Part shown: in pieces, positions 37,910-50,258 of the stretch
How the letters are laid out: each line of letters starts with the position of its first letter
Position numbering within the stretch: the stretch's first letter is position 1
Assembly: GCF_019578655.1 (NCBI RefSeq)
Contig: NC_063260.1
Location: forward strand, 30,094,888-30,158,887
DNA length: 64,000 nt
Direction: 5' to 3'
Origin: Ricinus communis
Taxonomy: Eukaryota > Streptophyta > Magnoliopsida > Malpighiales > Euphorbiaceae
The notes under the pieces: generated by a model
The model's database searches: none
Told to the model about the DNA's origin: nothing
Seen by the model: only the letters and a program-made list of their open reading frames with translations
Made by a program: the position numbers and the translations under genes

Positions 37910-40205
37910 TAGGTGACGTGCGCTTATTATTACTGTTGTAACTTTGTAGTGTCATCACTTCTCGAGCTTTGTATTTTAACTGATATTTAGTGAATCTTTA
38001 TTAAGTGCATGCTTGCTATTTACTTGCTTGGGCTCAATCCTCTGTAGCTATAGATGTAGCACATTTCAAGTTCTCTCGAAAGTTTCTGATACATTTGTAG
38101 GAACTGAGGTTTAAGAAGTGAAAGTGATTGCTTAATTTTCTTGTGCCTTATTTGAATTGAGATTATGTGGACTTACAATGTTGCAGAATGACCATATTGA
38201 AAATTTACTCGGAATGCTGCCAAGATATCAGCATATTTGGTTTCATATTCAGGAGTAGAATAAGTCAATTTATAATCTTTAACACCAGTCTTGAACTCAA
38301 CACTTGCTTTAGTCTCTGTTTGTGGTGACATAAGTCCCTCCCTACAACTCATGAATTTGCATCAGAGTTCTTTGAGAAATTCCACTTGCCTTAGACTTAT
38401 GAGTTATTGTATAGAATAGCCAAACAAAAAGTGATTCAATTTCTACCATTATTATGATATTACATATTCCAATATGAAGAAATAAAAAGGAAATATTGAA
38501 ATTTGAATTTTCTGGGAATTTACTTGATGCTTAAATTGTGATCTGTGAAATTCGGGAATTGCCATGACAGCTATGCGAAATTTGTTTGTTTGCATTAGAT
38601 ACCTCGTACCATTTCTTAAATGGGCGTCAAATGTCTCTAGAGATGCCTAGGATATCAAGGCATCTTAATTGAAATGGATGTGGTGCTTTAATTCACTTGA
38701 AGTTGTTTAAAAGAGAAGATTCTCTCCTCTATCAAGTTGGTGACTTGTTTCAGTGTACAATTTAAATGTCCATCTCTTACTTGGACTTCTATGCTTGTTT
38801 TACTATAGATTTGATCCCACTTTCAAAAGTGATCTATTTGGTTTATGATAGGGAATTTCTAGCTGAAAGTTGTTTCTTTGTATTTTATTTTTTATAATCC
38901 ATTACAAATACAAAACCAGCAGATAGAACTCTACAGCATTGTGAATTTTTCTTATTTCTACATTACCAGGCATATGCGAACATGTTTGCTGAGTGGTGTT
39001 GAAGATACATTTTGAAGAAAATTCAATAATTTAAACAGGAGGCGAGAGTGAAAACTCAGGAGTGAGATACGAAGGTGCTGTTGGCTTTACTCTCTCCTCT
39101 CTTTAAGGGCTGCACAAAACTTTCATGGAGTTTTTTGGAGCCTCCGTTGGCACCTTAGATTGATCTAGTCGGAAGAAAGCTCCCCTATCTATCTGAATAG
39201 TTGACTTCAAGAAGCTTCTTTCCATAAAACATTGAACCTGAATTCTCTTCCGTTCTCTTCTCTTTGCTGTGTCTGCTATGTGGGAATGGAATAAAATTTT
39301 GTACTATTAACTTATAAATACGAGGTAGTTAAATTGAACACAAGTTTTATTTTGGCTAGCTTCAGTAGATCCTGTACAAGAATGTGAAGAACATGCGCAT
39401 GTTTTATGGTGAATGGAACACTGTTTGTATAGTTGTATGGTGATGATATCTGCTTGATATAAACATATGCTTAGAATTGTTTATACGAAATCTAAGTAGA
39501 AAAGCAAATGGCAGTAAATTAAACATATGTTGCATACCGTCGAGTAAATCATGCTCAAATCCGTTCTTCCTTGGCATCATTACTGCCAAGAGAAGCAAGT
39601 GTTTCTGTTCTTAAAATAATGAAAGCTTCCCTCAAGATTTGAGTGTAGCCTACATTGCAAATGATTAAAAGAATGAAAGCTTCCATTTTGAGTGAAGCCT
39701 ATTTTGAAATCTTCCAGTTTGATATTTTATATTCATTACCTTGTATACAAATTTAGGTAGTAATATGATGACTGACGTATAATATTGGAACAAAAAATGT
39801 CATGCCTACCAATCACAAGTCTAGTTGATTCAGAACAGGCAAGCCTGGAACCCACCACAAATCTAATGGACGTTCAAAAGCGGGTAACTCGTGGCACGAG
39901 CGAGACACGTATCGTATCGCGCGTGGGTGACTCCATTTTTGGCTCTCTGCAAGCGAGACTCCAATTCATTCTGCTCCCATTTCACGCTTTATATAATTCT
40001 AATACAAAAAATTCTCTTTCAGTTACAAAGAAACTTCAACAACGATTGATTGACCGCACAATTAGGTTAGCTTTTGATTTTATTGAATTCATAATGAGTT
40101 CTTGTCACGCGATTGATCGACTAGATTCTAATTTGTTTTAATTGATTGATTGTTTCCAAAGTAACAGAAGACGTTCAAAGCATTATATAATTGATAAACC
40201 AAAGG
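37910..40205. other. Spacer between MAS2/NKAP and the UBC gene
   Basis: The left part is MAS2 3' UTR. The right part contains the UBC promoter and leader. The GC-richer patch around 39880-39930 (with ACACGT and GCGCG motifs) may be promoter. The frame at 39785-40141 has no recognisable domain and I take it to be leader DNA. No RNA gene seen. Confidence 0.55.
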
Positions 40206-42417
40206 ATGTCTTCGCCGAGCAAGAGAAGAGACATGGATGTAATGAAATTGTAAGTAGCTCCTTTCTTTCTTTTATAATATTAATCACTGTCTTCAACTTC
40301 TCCTCGACTATATGATTGATGTATTACTTTACCACTATTTGATTTGATGTCTTTTTGTCTTTCTCTTTGAATTAAAAAAAAAAAATTAGTGCCATTTTGT
40401 AGATGGCGAGACTGTCATTATGCTTTGTTTTGTAGGATGATGAGTGACTATACTGTGGAGCCAATCAATGATGGGATTAATGAATTCAATGTCAAATTCC
40501 ATGGCCCTAAAAGAAGTAATCCTTTTTCTTTCTTTCTTTACTGCTGCCTTTCCTATTGCATATCGGCATTGCCCTTTTGCCCCAATTGTGCCTACGAGTA
40601 TTACAGAGAGTTCTTTTTCTTTTTTATTCTTGTTGTCTCAAGATTTTCTTCTTTTAATTCTTTATATATAGTTTCCTTATGTCATCTCAACGGTGGCAGG
40701 TCTTTATGAAGGCGGTGTTTGGAAAATCCATGTCGAACTACCAGATGCTTACCCATACAAATCTCCCTCCGTTGGCTTTCTTAATAAAATTTACCACCCT
40801 AATGTGGATGAGATGTAACTTTCTTGTATATTTCGCACCTATTCATCTCACTTAGATTTCTAGGTTGTGCTGCAGAGTGGAAGTCTTGTTAATTAGTTCT
40901 CACTTCTTGATGCTCTTTGAAGTTTACCATACTTGGAATGGCTTTCTTGTATTACTGCTTCCTTACTGAAATTGAATCTTTTCTAATAGCAGAATGTCGA
41001 TAATGGCTAAGGTCATTTCCATAGGGATTGCGCAAGAATGTTGATAATGGCTAAGAATTTCTTCTGTAAATTTGTAGGTCTGGTTCTGTATGCTTGGATG
41101 TCATCAACCAATCATGGAATCCAATGTTTGGTAATTTAATCAGACCTCATGTATCTGCAACGTGCAACTTTATATTGATTCAGATACACTAAGGCACAAA
41201 ATCTATCATTTAGCTTGTAGTCCATAACTTAACTCCCAGAATACTATTATGTTCATGCTTTCTGCTTTAGTCAAAATAATATATGTGCAAGCATAAGCTA
41301 CCAATGGCCCAGGGTTCATTGGGTTTTACACAAGCTGGCATTCTGACGTAAAACTCCTTTATCTTTTTTCTTTTCCTTCTGAAAGAATGGAATGTGGCTG
41401 TGAGGGGACCCCATAGAATGTAATGATGCTTGGGGCATGTGATAGATCACTTGACTGTTTTGTGGCATGGAAATGATCTTTTTAAGGAGCTAACTTGGGA
41501 TTGTTGACAGCAAAGGAACTAAATATAACAGAATGGATTTATCATCTACACATCTTTTCCAGATTGTTCATACATTTTGCTTGTTCTTTTTTATTTCTAT
41601 TCAAGGAAAAGAAAAAAAAAAAAAAGCTTCAAACCATTGAACAGCAATATGATATATTCAATAATTATGACTCATTCTCCTTGTCCTAAATTTATTTAAC
41701 TGAGTTAGTTCTGGGGCCAGGGTCTTTAACTCCCTAACCTTGCCCAATAATTACCATGGTTATAGAGATAATTTTCAATTTAATGTTCTTTATGTTTTTT
41801 ATTCTGGATTATGCCTTGGCACACTTGATGTCGAGTCTTAAGTTATCTTACCTCAGCTTTTTCTGACTGCAGATCTTTTCAACATATTTGAGGATTTCCT
41901 TCCACAGTTGCTGCTTTATCCAAATCCTTCAGACCCGCTAAATAGTGATGCAGGATCATTGATGATAAAAGATAAGAAGCTGTATGAAGAAAAAGTGAAA
42001 GGTGGGATCCCTTTTCATATACTTAATACTTTTAATTGTTTAATGAGATATTCAAACTTTTTAAGTATCCTCAGGAGAGCTTGGACTCTTTAGTTAACCA
42101 CCTTAGTGATCAACTGATATTCAGTTCATTATGCTGAAAACTTAAATATATTGTCTTCTCAAACCTTACAAATAGTACCGTTTGGGTTGGAATATTGGGT
42201 GTTCTATAAATGTAATTAACTGTACTCAATATGTGATTTCTTTGACAATTTTGCTGGTGCTTGATCGTTGATGACAGAGTACTGTGAACGTTATGCAAAA
42301 AAGGAAAATATTTCCAAGACTATTTCAGAAGAGCGCAATGACATCAGCCATGAAGATATTAGTGATGGAGGAAGCACACCAAGTGACGACAATGTTGCTG
42401 GTGAAGCAGATTCCTGA
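40206..42417 (+). CDS. E2 ubiquitin-conjugating enzyme, UBC4/5/6 (UBE2H) type
   Basis: Six GT-AG exons: 40206-40249, 40436-40515, 40700-40814, 41078-41130, 41873-42001, 42278-42417; 561 nt, 186 aa, frame closed. Accepts ubiquitin from E1 as a thioester and passes it on with an E3. The UBC fold shows YHPNV (HPN motif) followed by the active-site Cys85 in [12 protein letters not shown], then [19 protein letters not shown], characteristic of the UBE2H/GID-associated class. The amino terminus [20 protein letters not shown] matches plant UBC4, UBC5 and UBC6. The C-terminal tail after YCERYAKKE is acidic and Ser-rich, as in that class. I cannot tell which of the three Arabidopsis genes is the closest, so no symbol is given. 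The large fourth intron (about 740 bp) contains an A-rich run near 41610. Confidence 0.95.
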
Positions 42418-43460
42418 AGCTCTTTCCATCAAATTTAGTGTAGGCAGTCTTTTCATACTTTAAACATCCATTTAAATATTCTTTCTTTTTTAGTTGCTAG
42501 TCGGTCATCCATTTGAATGTTTGTAAATTGATGAAGAATTAGTTAGGATCAAGTACATGATACCTTGCATGTGTAAACAAAATGGTATTTAGCATGGGAA
42601 ATTGGATATAGTGAAAATTTGAAAAAAAAAAAAATAGAACAAGGAGATCAAATAAATACAGTGGAATATTTTGTATTTGGTTTCCTATACTTTATGAAGT
42701 GGGCTGCAATTGTACTTGGAATCACTTGTGACTCAGCTTGATGTTTTGTAGCAAATAAGTTAGATGTATGAAGCAAACAATAAGGCAGGAATGTCTTAAA
42801 TTTTAGCAGGTTGATGAATCTGTGTCGCATACTTTTTGCATTTGAAGTAAAAGTTTATGGAATCTTTTAAGACCATCTGATCAGGATGGGCGGCCTGGAA
42901 ATGTGAGGTTTTACTATAAAATACCGTGCTTCTAATGTTGTATTATGGTTCACCTCTATTGCATTTTACGAATTGTAGCTGTCTGGTCATTTTTAAGTTT
43001 CCAATGTTTGTAGCTGGATAGTAGAATTCATAAGATTTTTATGCTTTATTAACTATGCAGATCAGTAAGTAGCAATTGATATCAAACCTCATGAGGCCAA
43101 ATGGCCAAGGCTGATAGCATGACATTCATAGACCATGAGGCACCTGAGGTTCTTCTTATATTCTCATATGAAAATGATATGACAATCAATAGCTTTGAGG
43201 CAGCCGGCACCTTGTTTTCAATCTTTAGCTGGGGCCAAATGGTTCATTTCCTTGGTCCTGCAGTAACAATCGTTCCAAAAGAAGACAAATTCCATTGTGA
43301 ATTCAGCCGATCTGCTCTGTAACAAATTCCAACAGCCACTTGAGCATAGGGATTTCCTCTAACTTCTATCTGGAAAGTATCACTTGTTACATGTATACTT
43401 CCCACAAAGCTATATTGCAGACCTGTTTGCTTCAAACCTTAGAGCGATTAATCATCCAAA
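42418..43460. other. Spacer between UBC and the LRR receptor gene
   Basis: UBC 3' UTR followed by the promoter of the LRR receptor gene. A 73-codon frame at 43101-43322 has no recognisable domain and ends before the receptor start. I see nothing else. Confidence 0.55.
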
Positions 43461-45600
43461 ATGAAGCAAACCCCAATTTGTGTAATCTTCATTTCACTCG
43501 CTCTACTTTTCCACTCAACAAATTCTGCTGTGGAGGAGGGAGTCAAGGCCTCCCTCATCAAATTTCTTGCAAAACTGAATGGGACCAATGCCCAACCCGA
43601 TCCAAGTTTTGGTTGGAATAATGCCACAGATCCGTGTCAGGGTGGCTGGAAGGGGGTGATCTGTGATACTCAAACCAATAGTTCTGTAAGAAGGATATAT
43701 CTCAATCAGAGTAGCCTTTCAGGGGTTTTTGATGCTGCCTCTCTTTGCAATGTGCCACCTCTTGCTTCATCTCTCGTGCACATTAAGCTCGATCAGAACA
43801 ATATTGGCGGACAGCTTCCAGCTGAGATTGTAAACTGCAAAAATCTCAATCGCCTGCTTATACGCCATAATCAGTTTTCTGGCAACCTTCCTGACTCGCT
43901 AGCCATGCTTAACAACCTGAAAAGACTTGATATTTCATATAATAGCTTCTCTGGTAGCATGCCAAATATGTCGCGGATTTCAGGTCTTTCGACGTTTCTT
44001 GCTCAGTATAATAAGCTGACAGGTGAGATACCAAATTTTGATCTTACCAATTTTGAGATGTTCAATGTTTCTTTCAATGATTTCACTGGTGCTATTCCTG
44101 TCAAGACGGGACGTTTCGATCAAAGTAGCTTCATGGGCAATCCTGGATTATGTGGGCCTCTGTTGAACAGAGTTTGTTCATTATCGTCAGATGACAATAT
44201 AGCAAGTCATAAAGATGGCGTATCAAAAGATGATATCCTTATGTATTCAGGGTATGGATTAGTAGGCTTTGTTTTTCTGGGTCTCATAATTTACAAGGTG
44301 GGTAAAAGAAATAAGAAAAATGAGAAGGGTGATTCAATTAACCAAGTTTCATCAGTTGATGACGGTATGGAAAAGCCAGGTGAAGTTTCAGCTGATTATA
44401 AAATTGCGGCAAGCAGATCAGCTGAAAATAGTGCAACGGTTTCTACCTCGCTTATAGTTCTAACAAGTCCTGTAGTGAATGGATTTAGTTTTGAGGACTT
44501 GCTGAGAGCTCCTGCTGAGTTGATTGAAAGAGGAAAACATGGTAGCCTTTACAGGGTTATATGCGAGAATGGATTAATCTTAGCAGTAAAAAGAATTAAG
44601 GGTTGGGCAATTTCAAGCAATGAATTTAAGCAGAGAATGCAGAAAATATACCAGGTTACCCATCCAAATGTATTGTCACCTCTTGCTTTCTACTGTTCTA
44701 AACAAGAGAAGCTGTTGGTTTATGAGTACCAGCAGTACGGAAGTCTACATAAGTTTCTCCATGGTAAGTAACTATAAGAAAAGGATTATCTTTTTATTTT
44801 GTATTGAATGATAATTCAAATCATTATTTCTTTTAGGTTAAACGCATGATTAATAGAAATAGCTTCCTATTAATAAGTTTTTGGCTTATTAATAATATCT
44901 AGAATCGTATAAAGACCAGCGGGTGTAAGAAGAGATTACGAATTTGCACCATAGCCAAAGCCCATTTAAGTTATAACTAATTAGCTTCTCGATAAGTTAC
45001 AAGTGACGAAGGGGATTTTCTAATACCCTAATATGTGTATTTTTTTTAGGAACTCAAACAGGTCAAGCATTTGAATGGATCAGCAGACTCAATGTTGCAG
45101 CTAGAATTGCTGAAGCATTAGCCTTCATGCATCAAGAGCTTCGTGGTGATGGGATTGCACATGGCAATCTAAAATCCTCTAACGTCTTGTTTAATAAGAA
45201 CATGGAGCCTTGCATAAGTGAGTATGGACTAATGGTTGTTGATAATAATCAAGACTCTTCTTCTTCTTCTTCATTCAGCAGTCCCAATGCTTTCAAGGAA
45301 GACGTTTACGGTTTTGGCGTGATTCTGCTTGAATTACTCACTGGAAAACTAGTGCAAACCAATGGAATTGACTTGACTACATGGGTTCATTCTGTCGTTC
45401 GAGAAGAATGGACTGTAGAGGTCTTCGACAAGATTCTTATATCAGAAGGTGCATCGGAAGAGAGGATGGTGAATCTGCTCCAGGTTGCTATAAAATGTGT
45501 TCACAGAAGTCCAGAGAATAGGCCTGCAATGAACCAAGTTGCTGTCATGATCAATACCATTAAGGAGGAGGAAGACAAATCTGTAACTTTTGAAGGATGA
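43461..45600 (+). CDS. LRR receptor-like kinase, probably catalytically inactive
   Basis: Two exons, 43461-44763 and 45050-45600; 1,854 nt, 617 aa, GT-AG intron inside the kinase domain. A signal peptide (residues 1 to about 23) is followed by the N-terminal LRR cap with DPCQGGWKGVIC, about five leucine-rich repeats (about 100-215), a CGPLLNRVC cap, one membrane helix (about 260-280), a polar juxtamembrane region, and a kinase-like domain from about residue 342 (FSFEDLLRAPAELIERG). Plasma-membrane receptor of the LRR III type. The ATP-anchoring Lys377 (AVKRIK) is kept, but the glycine loop is ERGKHGSLYR, the catalytic HRD is HGN (HGNLKSSN) and DFG is replaced by SEYG. It should therefore be a pseudokinase that signals through partners. 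Close relatives are the plant 'probable inactive receptor kinases'. The ligand is unknown. Confidence 0.93.
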
Positions 45601-48600
45601 ATTATGAATGTTTTCCAACATAAATTACAGCTGCTAGCTTGAATGATGAATACGAAACACTGCAAAAATACATGGTATAGGAAAGTTTGTTCCATTCCCA
45701 TTTTTTTTCTTCTTTTACATGTAGTGCAGAACAAAATTAACATTTCTTTTTCCAATTAATAAATGAGTTATTTTCCCTTCTTTTATCCCGTGCCTTAAAA
45801 CATGAATTTATTCATACATGAATCTGAATTGTAGCTAATTAATAAGAAAAATTATTGATAATTATTTCTGATGAAAAATCTTCTGAAGAGATTCTAGGTC
45901 ATTATAGTAGATTTCCAGAATGTTATGGTTGTTATTGATGATGGTTTGAAGTGCAGTAATGGATCCACCAGAATTAATGCTTAACAAGGTTACATGAATT
46001 TGGAGATGCATCAATTTCCACTTGAAATGGTGTTGTTCAGATAGGAGAGAACAGCATCATGAACTGGAGCACTTATTTTTGTGGTCTGTAGGAACTTAAT
46101 GGAAGGAATTTCTTTTTAATTGTCAAGCACATAATTATGAAATGTAAGAATATGATGAATATTCCTACCCTGCAAAGGTTAAACATGCAGGGACCTCTCT
46201 AGATAACTGAAGATTCCTAATAGGGAAAATGTCCCTTAAAAAGTCATTTCTTTTTCTTCTTCTTTTTTTTTTTCTTTTAATGTTCACATGAATCATACAT
46301 ATAAGAAGAAATTATTTTAATTTTTAGTTTTTATTAGCTTAGCAGTAAATAAGTAGCTTGAGCACTAAGATAATAATATTTATGATTTTCTTAGTCTATC
46401 ATTAACGAGCTTCTTACTCAACCTTAATTAACATAAGTACCGTGTAAGAAAACATGACCATTTAGTGCCTCGTATGTACAAACTCTACCTTTCTTTGCCA
46501 CTTATTTGACAATCAACATTTATGAAATAGAAGAGAACAAAGAAGAGGAAATTTCTGAAAAAAGAACAATGAAGAAGAAAAGGAAGGGGAAAAAGAAAAA
46601 CTGCAAAAACTATTAGTGCCAAGTAGCCAACTGAAGTTGGAAGCTGGAAGAAAATGTCAATGACAGGTTTTTGGCAGATATAAATTGAGGTTTGAAAAAA
46701 CTGATAGAGATTTAGAAAAAATAAACCAAATGTCAACAACAAGCATACATAATAATCCACTTTAATTAGCCGCCCAAAAGTTTTCAGATCCAGAGGTTAC
46801 TGTCAGCATGACTTGTTTCACATTCAAGCTTTTGCTTCTTTGAGAAATTAACCTCAGGTAAATATTTGAGCACTTGGGCATTTCTTAATCAAGACACAGC
46901 AATTAACTTGTCCTTATCCTGACTATTTCTGTCACCAAAAGAAAAAAAATAAAAAAAAAACCCAACACTTAATAATGAATTTTGTGCCCAAATGGGGGCA
47001 AATTGGTCTCTAAAGTTTTGGATAAAAGTCAAATTATCCACTTATTTTCAGTTGCAATTGATTCAATTTATTACAGATTTAAGGAAATAAAAAATATATA
47101 TATATTTAAAAGAAGAGCTTTGGCAAATGCCCAGAATCCATTATATAATCTACTTTTAAGTGCAGCTAAAGGTTATTTATTTTCTAGTGTGATATAATCA
47201 TACTTTAAAAGAAGAAAAAAACTGATATGATTGTTTAATTACAAACTGGTAATTAGTTGGCAAAACCAAAACATGATAAAAAGAGGCAATTATGTTAGAA
47301 GATGGTTATGATTAAGGAAAGCCACACCTGTAATTGTGAAGTGCAGATTGGAGAATGATTCTTGCCCACCAGTTTTTGTCCTTCAAATTTATCATTGTCT
47401 AAACATCCCAACAAATTGGGTTAACAGAAAAATATTTATAATTAACATTTCATTGTTTAAAAAATGCATATCCAATACCAACTTAAGCAAATATATTCTT
47501 TCTTACATCTTATATCTTATTATAGTCATATTGAAATTAATTATATACTTATTCCTATATGATCTTAACTAAATATTCATCCACTTAATTCATTTAAAAG
47601 TGCATTTGGGCAGTGCTTTTCTTAGAGAATTAAACCCAAATTACTATAGTAAGTCTTATTTTTTTCCTTTAATTTTATTTTTAAAGCCGTATTAAAATGA
47701 TATTATATATTTCATTATTTTATATCAGACAGTTTTTTTAGAATTATATAAATGATGTACTAGTTTATACCTTAAAGAAATATGAGAATATGTTACTATC
47801 CGCTTATAATAATAATAAAATCTACAGTGGCTTATCATAAATAAATTAAAATTATAACTTATAATTCCCAAGAAAACAATTGCCTTACCTTGAAAAAGAA
47901 AAACTAAAAGGGAAATGGAAAGGAAGGAAAAGAAAAATCAATGGACCACATTGCTAGTTAACAAAAGGAAAACAAGATCATCATTATAATAGCATTTGAT
48001 ACTAATCACAAGTTTGAATTCATGATTTTCATAATTTCATAAATTGATATGTTGTCTGTTAAACACTTTAATCCCCATGAACTAATCTGAACCCTAATCC
48101 ATATATGACACAAATCCCTCAAAACCAAACCAAAAACCACAGGTGGAAACTTCTTTTTATTTTTAGAAAAAATAAAATTATTTAATGAACAGAGCCCAGC
48201 TCCACCATGAAAGCCCACAAAGGACAACATTTTTTGTCGCTAACGGTTGACCAACCTGACTCTTACTCGCTTTTATGGCGCGTGCGGGAACGCTCCCAGT
48301 TCCTCTTTTTGGCATCCTTACCTCTCTCTCTCTTTGGAAACTACTACTGTCACTGCCACCCTTCTTGTCTTCTCCAGCAAAAAAAAAAAAAAAGGAAAAC
48401 TGAGTTTTAGAGAGAGAGAGAGGAAGATAGTGCCTTTTCAGAGAGAGAAAAAGATTGTGATATTAAATACTAAAAACCCAATTCATTTCTATACTTTCTT
48501 CTTCCTTTGGTCCTATTTAAGTGATTACTCAAAAAGAAAAGGCCTTGTTAAACCAAAAAAGAGAAAAAGAAAAAGAAAAGGAAAAGGAAAGGCCTTGCTT

Positions 48601-49062
48601 TTATATCAATAGGGTTTTCTTTATTTTTGTGCTTTTTTTTTAGTTTCTTTTGTTTTATTGAAGAACAGCATTCTGGAAGTGTTTGTTTAAAATATTCATA
48701 TATGGTGAAGTTGAACCCTCTTGAAGAAGAATCAGGTTAGGTAAGTTTTCAAAGTTTCAAGCTTTTGTTGTTTTTATGCATGTCAGCTATTATTGCTCAG
48801 TGACTTTGGGTTCCGTTTGATGTATATATATTGCAAAGAATTAGAAAAAGAAAAGATTGAAAAGGAAATGGTACTTGTAGAAGTAGTAAAACGCAACCAG
48901 TTACTGCTATTATTAATATTCGAATTCAAGTAGATGAGAAAGGAGTTCTTAGTATGGAGCACAAAAGTGTTGCTTTTGTTGCAACGTTGATCTGAAAAAT
49001 GAGTTGGGTTGTGTTTGATTTTTGAGCTAAAAAGAGAATATTCTACTTCTTCTGGTTGGCAT
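45601..49062. other. Long spacer upstream of the ATL gene
   Basis: About 3.4 kb with no supported coding region. AT-rich, particularly 47000-47900. A GA-rich block near 48411-48450 and poly-purine runs up to about 48595 are probably ATL promoter/leader DNA. A strong donor-like GTAAGT near 48740 suggests a leader intron, but I cannot place its acceptor with confidence. Confidence 0.5.
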
Positions 49063-49107
49063 ATGATCTGTGTGATATATCAGAGAGCAAAGAGAATAGG
49101 TGGTTAA
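49063..49107 (+). other. Upstream ORF of 14 codons overlapping the ATL start (TAATG)
   Basis: ATG at 49063 opens a 14-residue frame (MICVIYQRAKRIGG) whose TAA stop at 49105-49107 shares its last A with the ATG of the ATL frame. If this DNA is in the mature leader, translation of the main frame would need leaky scanning or reinitiation. A start at the next in-frame Met (49128) would ease this. Confidence 0.55.
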
Positions 49108-50258
49108 TGGAGCATAAACATTTGAAGATGTCATGGATTCAATATCAAATCAAGCAAAAAGATGGTTACTTGGCATATCCACCACCTCTTTCTCCTTCTC
49201 CTAATCTATTATCTCCTCCATATACTACTACTTTCCACAAAGAATCGACACCATCATCTTCGTCATCACCATCATCTTCTGGTACAAGAATTAGCCCTGC
49301 TGTTCTTTTTATTATAGTGATTCTTGCTGTACTATTTTTCATATCCGGTTTACTTCACTTGCTTGTTAGATTCCTTATAAAACACCCATCTTCCTCAGCT
49401 TCCTCTCAATCTAATAATAGATATCCTGAAATCTCTGGCCCTGATGCTCTTCAAAGACAACTACAGCAGCTTTTTCATCTCCATGATTCTGGTTTGGATC
49501 AAGCTTTTATAGATGCTCTTCCTGTTTTTCAATATAGAGAGATTGTAGGTCTAAAAGAGCCTTTTGATTGTGCTGTCTGTTTATGTGAGTTTACTGAGAA
49601 AGATAAGCTGAGATTGCTCCCTGTCTGTAGTCATGCTTTTCATATTAATTGCATAGATACTTGGCTGTTGTCAAACTCTACATGCCCTCTTTGTAGGGGG
49701 ACCCTTTTTACTCCTGGGTTTTCCATTGAAAATCCAATGTTCGATTTTGATGATTTAAGAGAAAATGATGGTTATCCTGGTAGTGGAGAAAATGGGTTTC
49801 CTGCTAGTCAAAAAATTATGGAAATTGAAGAACCTGCTGTTATTGAAAAGGGGGTTTTGCCTGTTAGACTTGGTAAATTCAGGAGGCTAACTGATGGAAC
49901 GGGGGAGGCAGGAGGAGAGACTAGTAGCAGTAATTTAGATGCAAGAAGATGTTTCTCAATGGGTTCATATCAATATGTGCTCGGTGATTCAGACCTCCGA
50001 GTGGCCTTATGCACCGACCGTCATGCCCGCTCTGTTAAGCCAGAAAAGGGGAATGATCAGAATGGAAGTGTTTTAGTTGATGGAGACTTGGAGGGAAAGA
50101 AGATTAGCAGAGTGACCAAACGTGAGAGCTTCTCTGTGTCTAAGATTTGGCTTTGGTCTAAAAAGGGAAAATTTTCGAGCTCCACCGATGCTCAGATGGG
50201 TATGCCTTCTTCACTTAGCTTAGATTTGCCATGGATGGATAGAACACAAGAAAAATGA
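49107..50258 (+). CDS. ATL-type RING-H2 E3 ubiquitin ligase
   Basis: Uninterrupted frame of 383 aa from the ATG at 49107; Met25... that is 49128 (MSWIQYQIKQKDGY) is an equally plausible start. A Pro/Ser-rich head is followed by one hydrophobic helix at about residues 64-91, the GLD motif (129-131) and a canonical RING-H2 at 155-196: C155-x2-C158, C174-x-H176-x2-H179-x2-C182, C193-x2-C196, with the family Trp at 186. This order is diagnostic of ATL ligases, membrane-bound E3 enzymes that recruit an E2 through the RING. The helix/RING context resembles the ATL13/ATL46/ATL47 group; I do not assign a number. The C-terminal 180 residues carry conserved-looking blocks (RRCFSMGSYQYVLGD, TKRESFSVSKIWLWSKKGK) typical of long ATLs. 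ATLs usually lack introns, as here. A 14-codon uORF abuts the start. Confidence 0.93.
   Translation: MEHKHLKMSWIQYQIKQKDGYLAYPPPLSPSPNLLSPPYTTTFHKESTPSSSSSPSSSGTRISPAVLFIIVILAVLFFISGLLHLLVRFLIKHPSSSASSQSNNRYPEISGPDALQRQLQQLFHLHDSGLDQAFIDALPVFQYREIVGLKEPFDCAVCLCEFTEKDKLRLLPVCSHAFHINCIDTWLLSNSTCPLCRGTLFTPGFSIENPMFDFDDLRENDGYPGSGENGFPASQKIMEIEEPAVIEKGVLPVRLGKFRRLTDGTGEAGGETSSSNLDARRCFSMGSYQYVLGDSDLRVALCTDRHARSVKPEKGNDQNGSVLVDGDLEGKKISRVTKRESFSVSKIWLWSKKGKFSSSTDAQMGMPSSLSLDLPWMDRTQEK

Noticed and set aside
38641..38665. Short inverted repeat AGATGCC...GGCATCT
   Set aside because: Only seven base pairs with an 11-base loop, no conserved miRNA or terminator context; expected by chance.
39150..39235. 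Possible miR159/miR319-like hairpin (AAGAAAGCTCCCC and AGCTTCTTTCC)
   Set aside because: The arms do not match known mature sequences and pair imperfectly; no convincing precursor fold.
39785..40141. 118-codon frame before the UBC gene
   Set aside because: No recognised motif; lies where the UBC promoter and leader are expected.
46485..46760. Hydrophobic 91-codon minus-strand frame
   Set aside because: Composition comes from A/G-rich plus-strand DNA; no motif or neighbouring exon.
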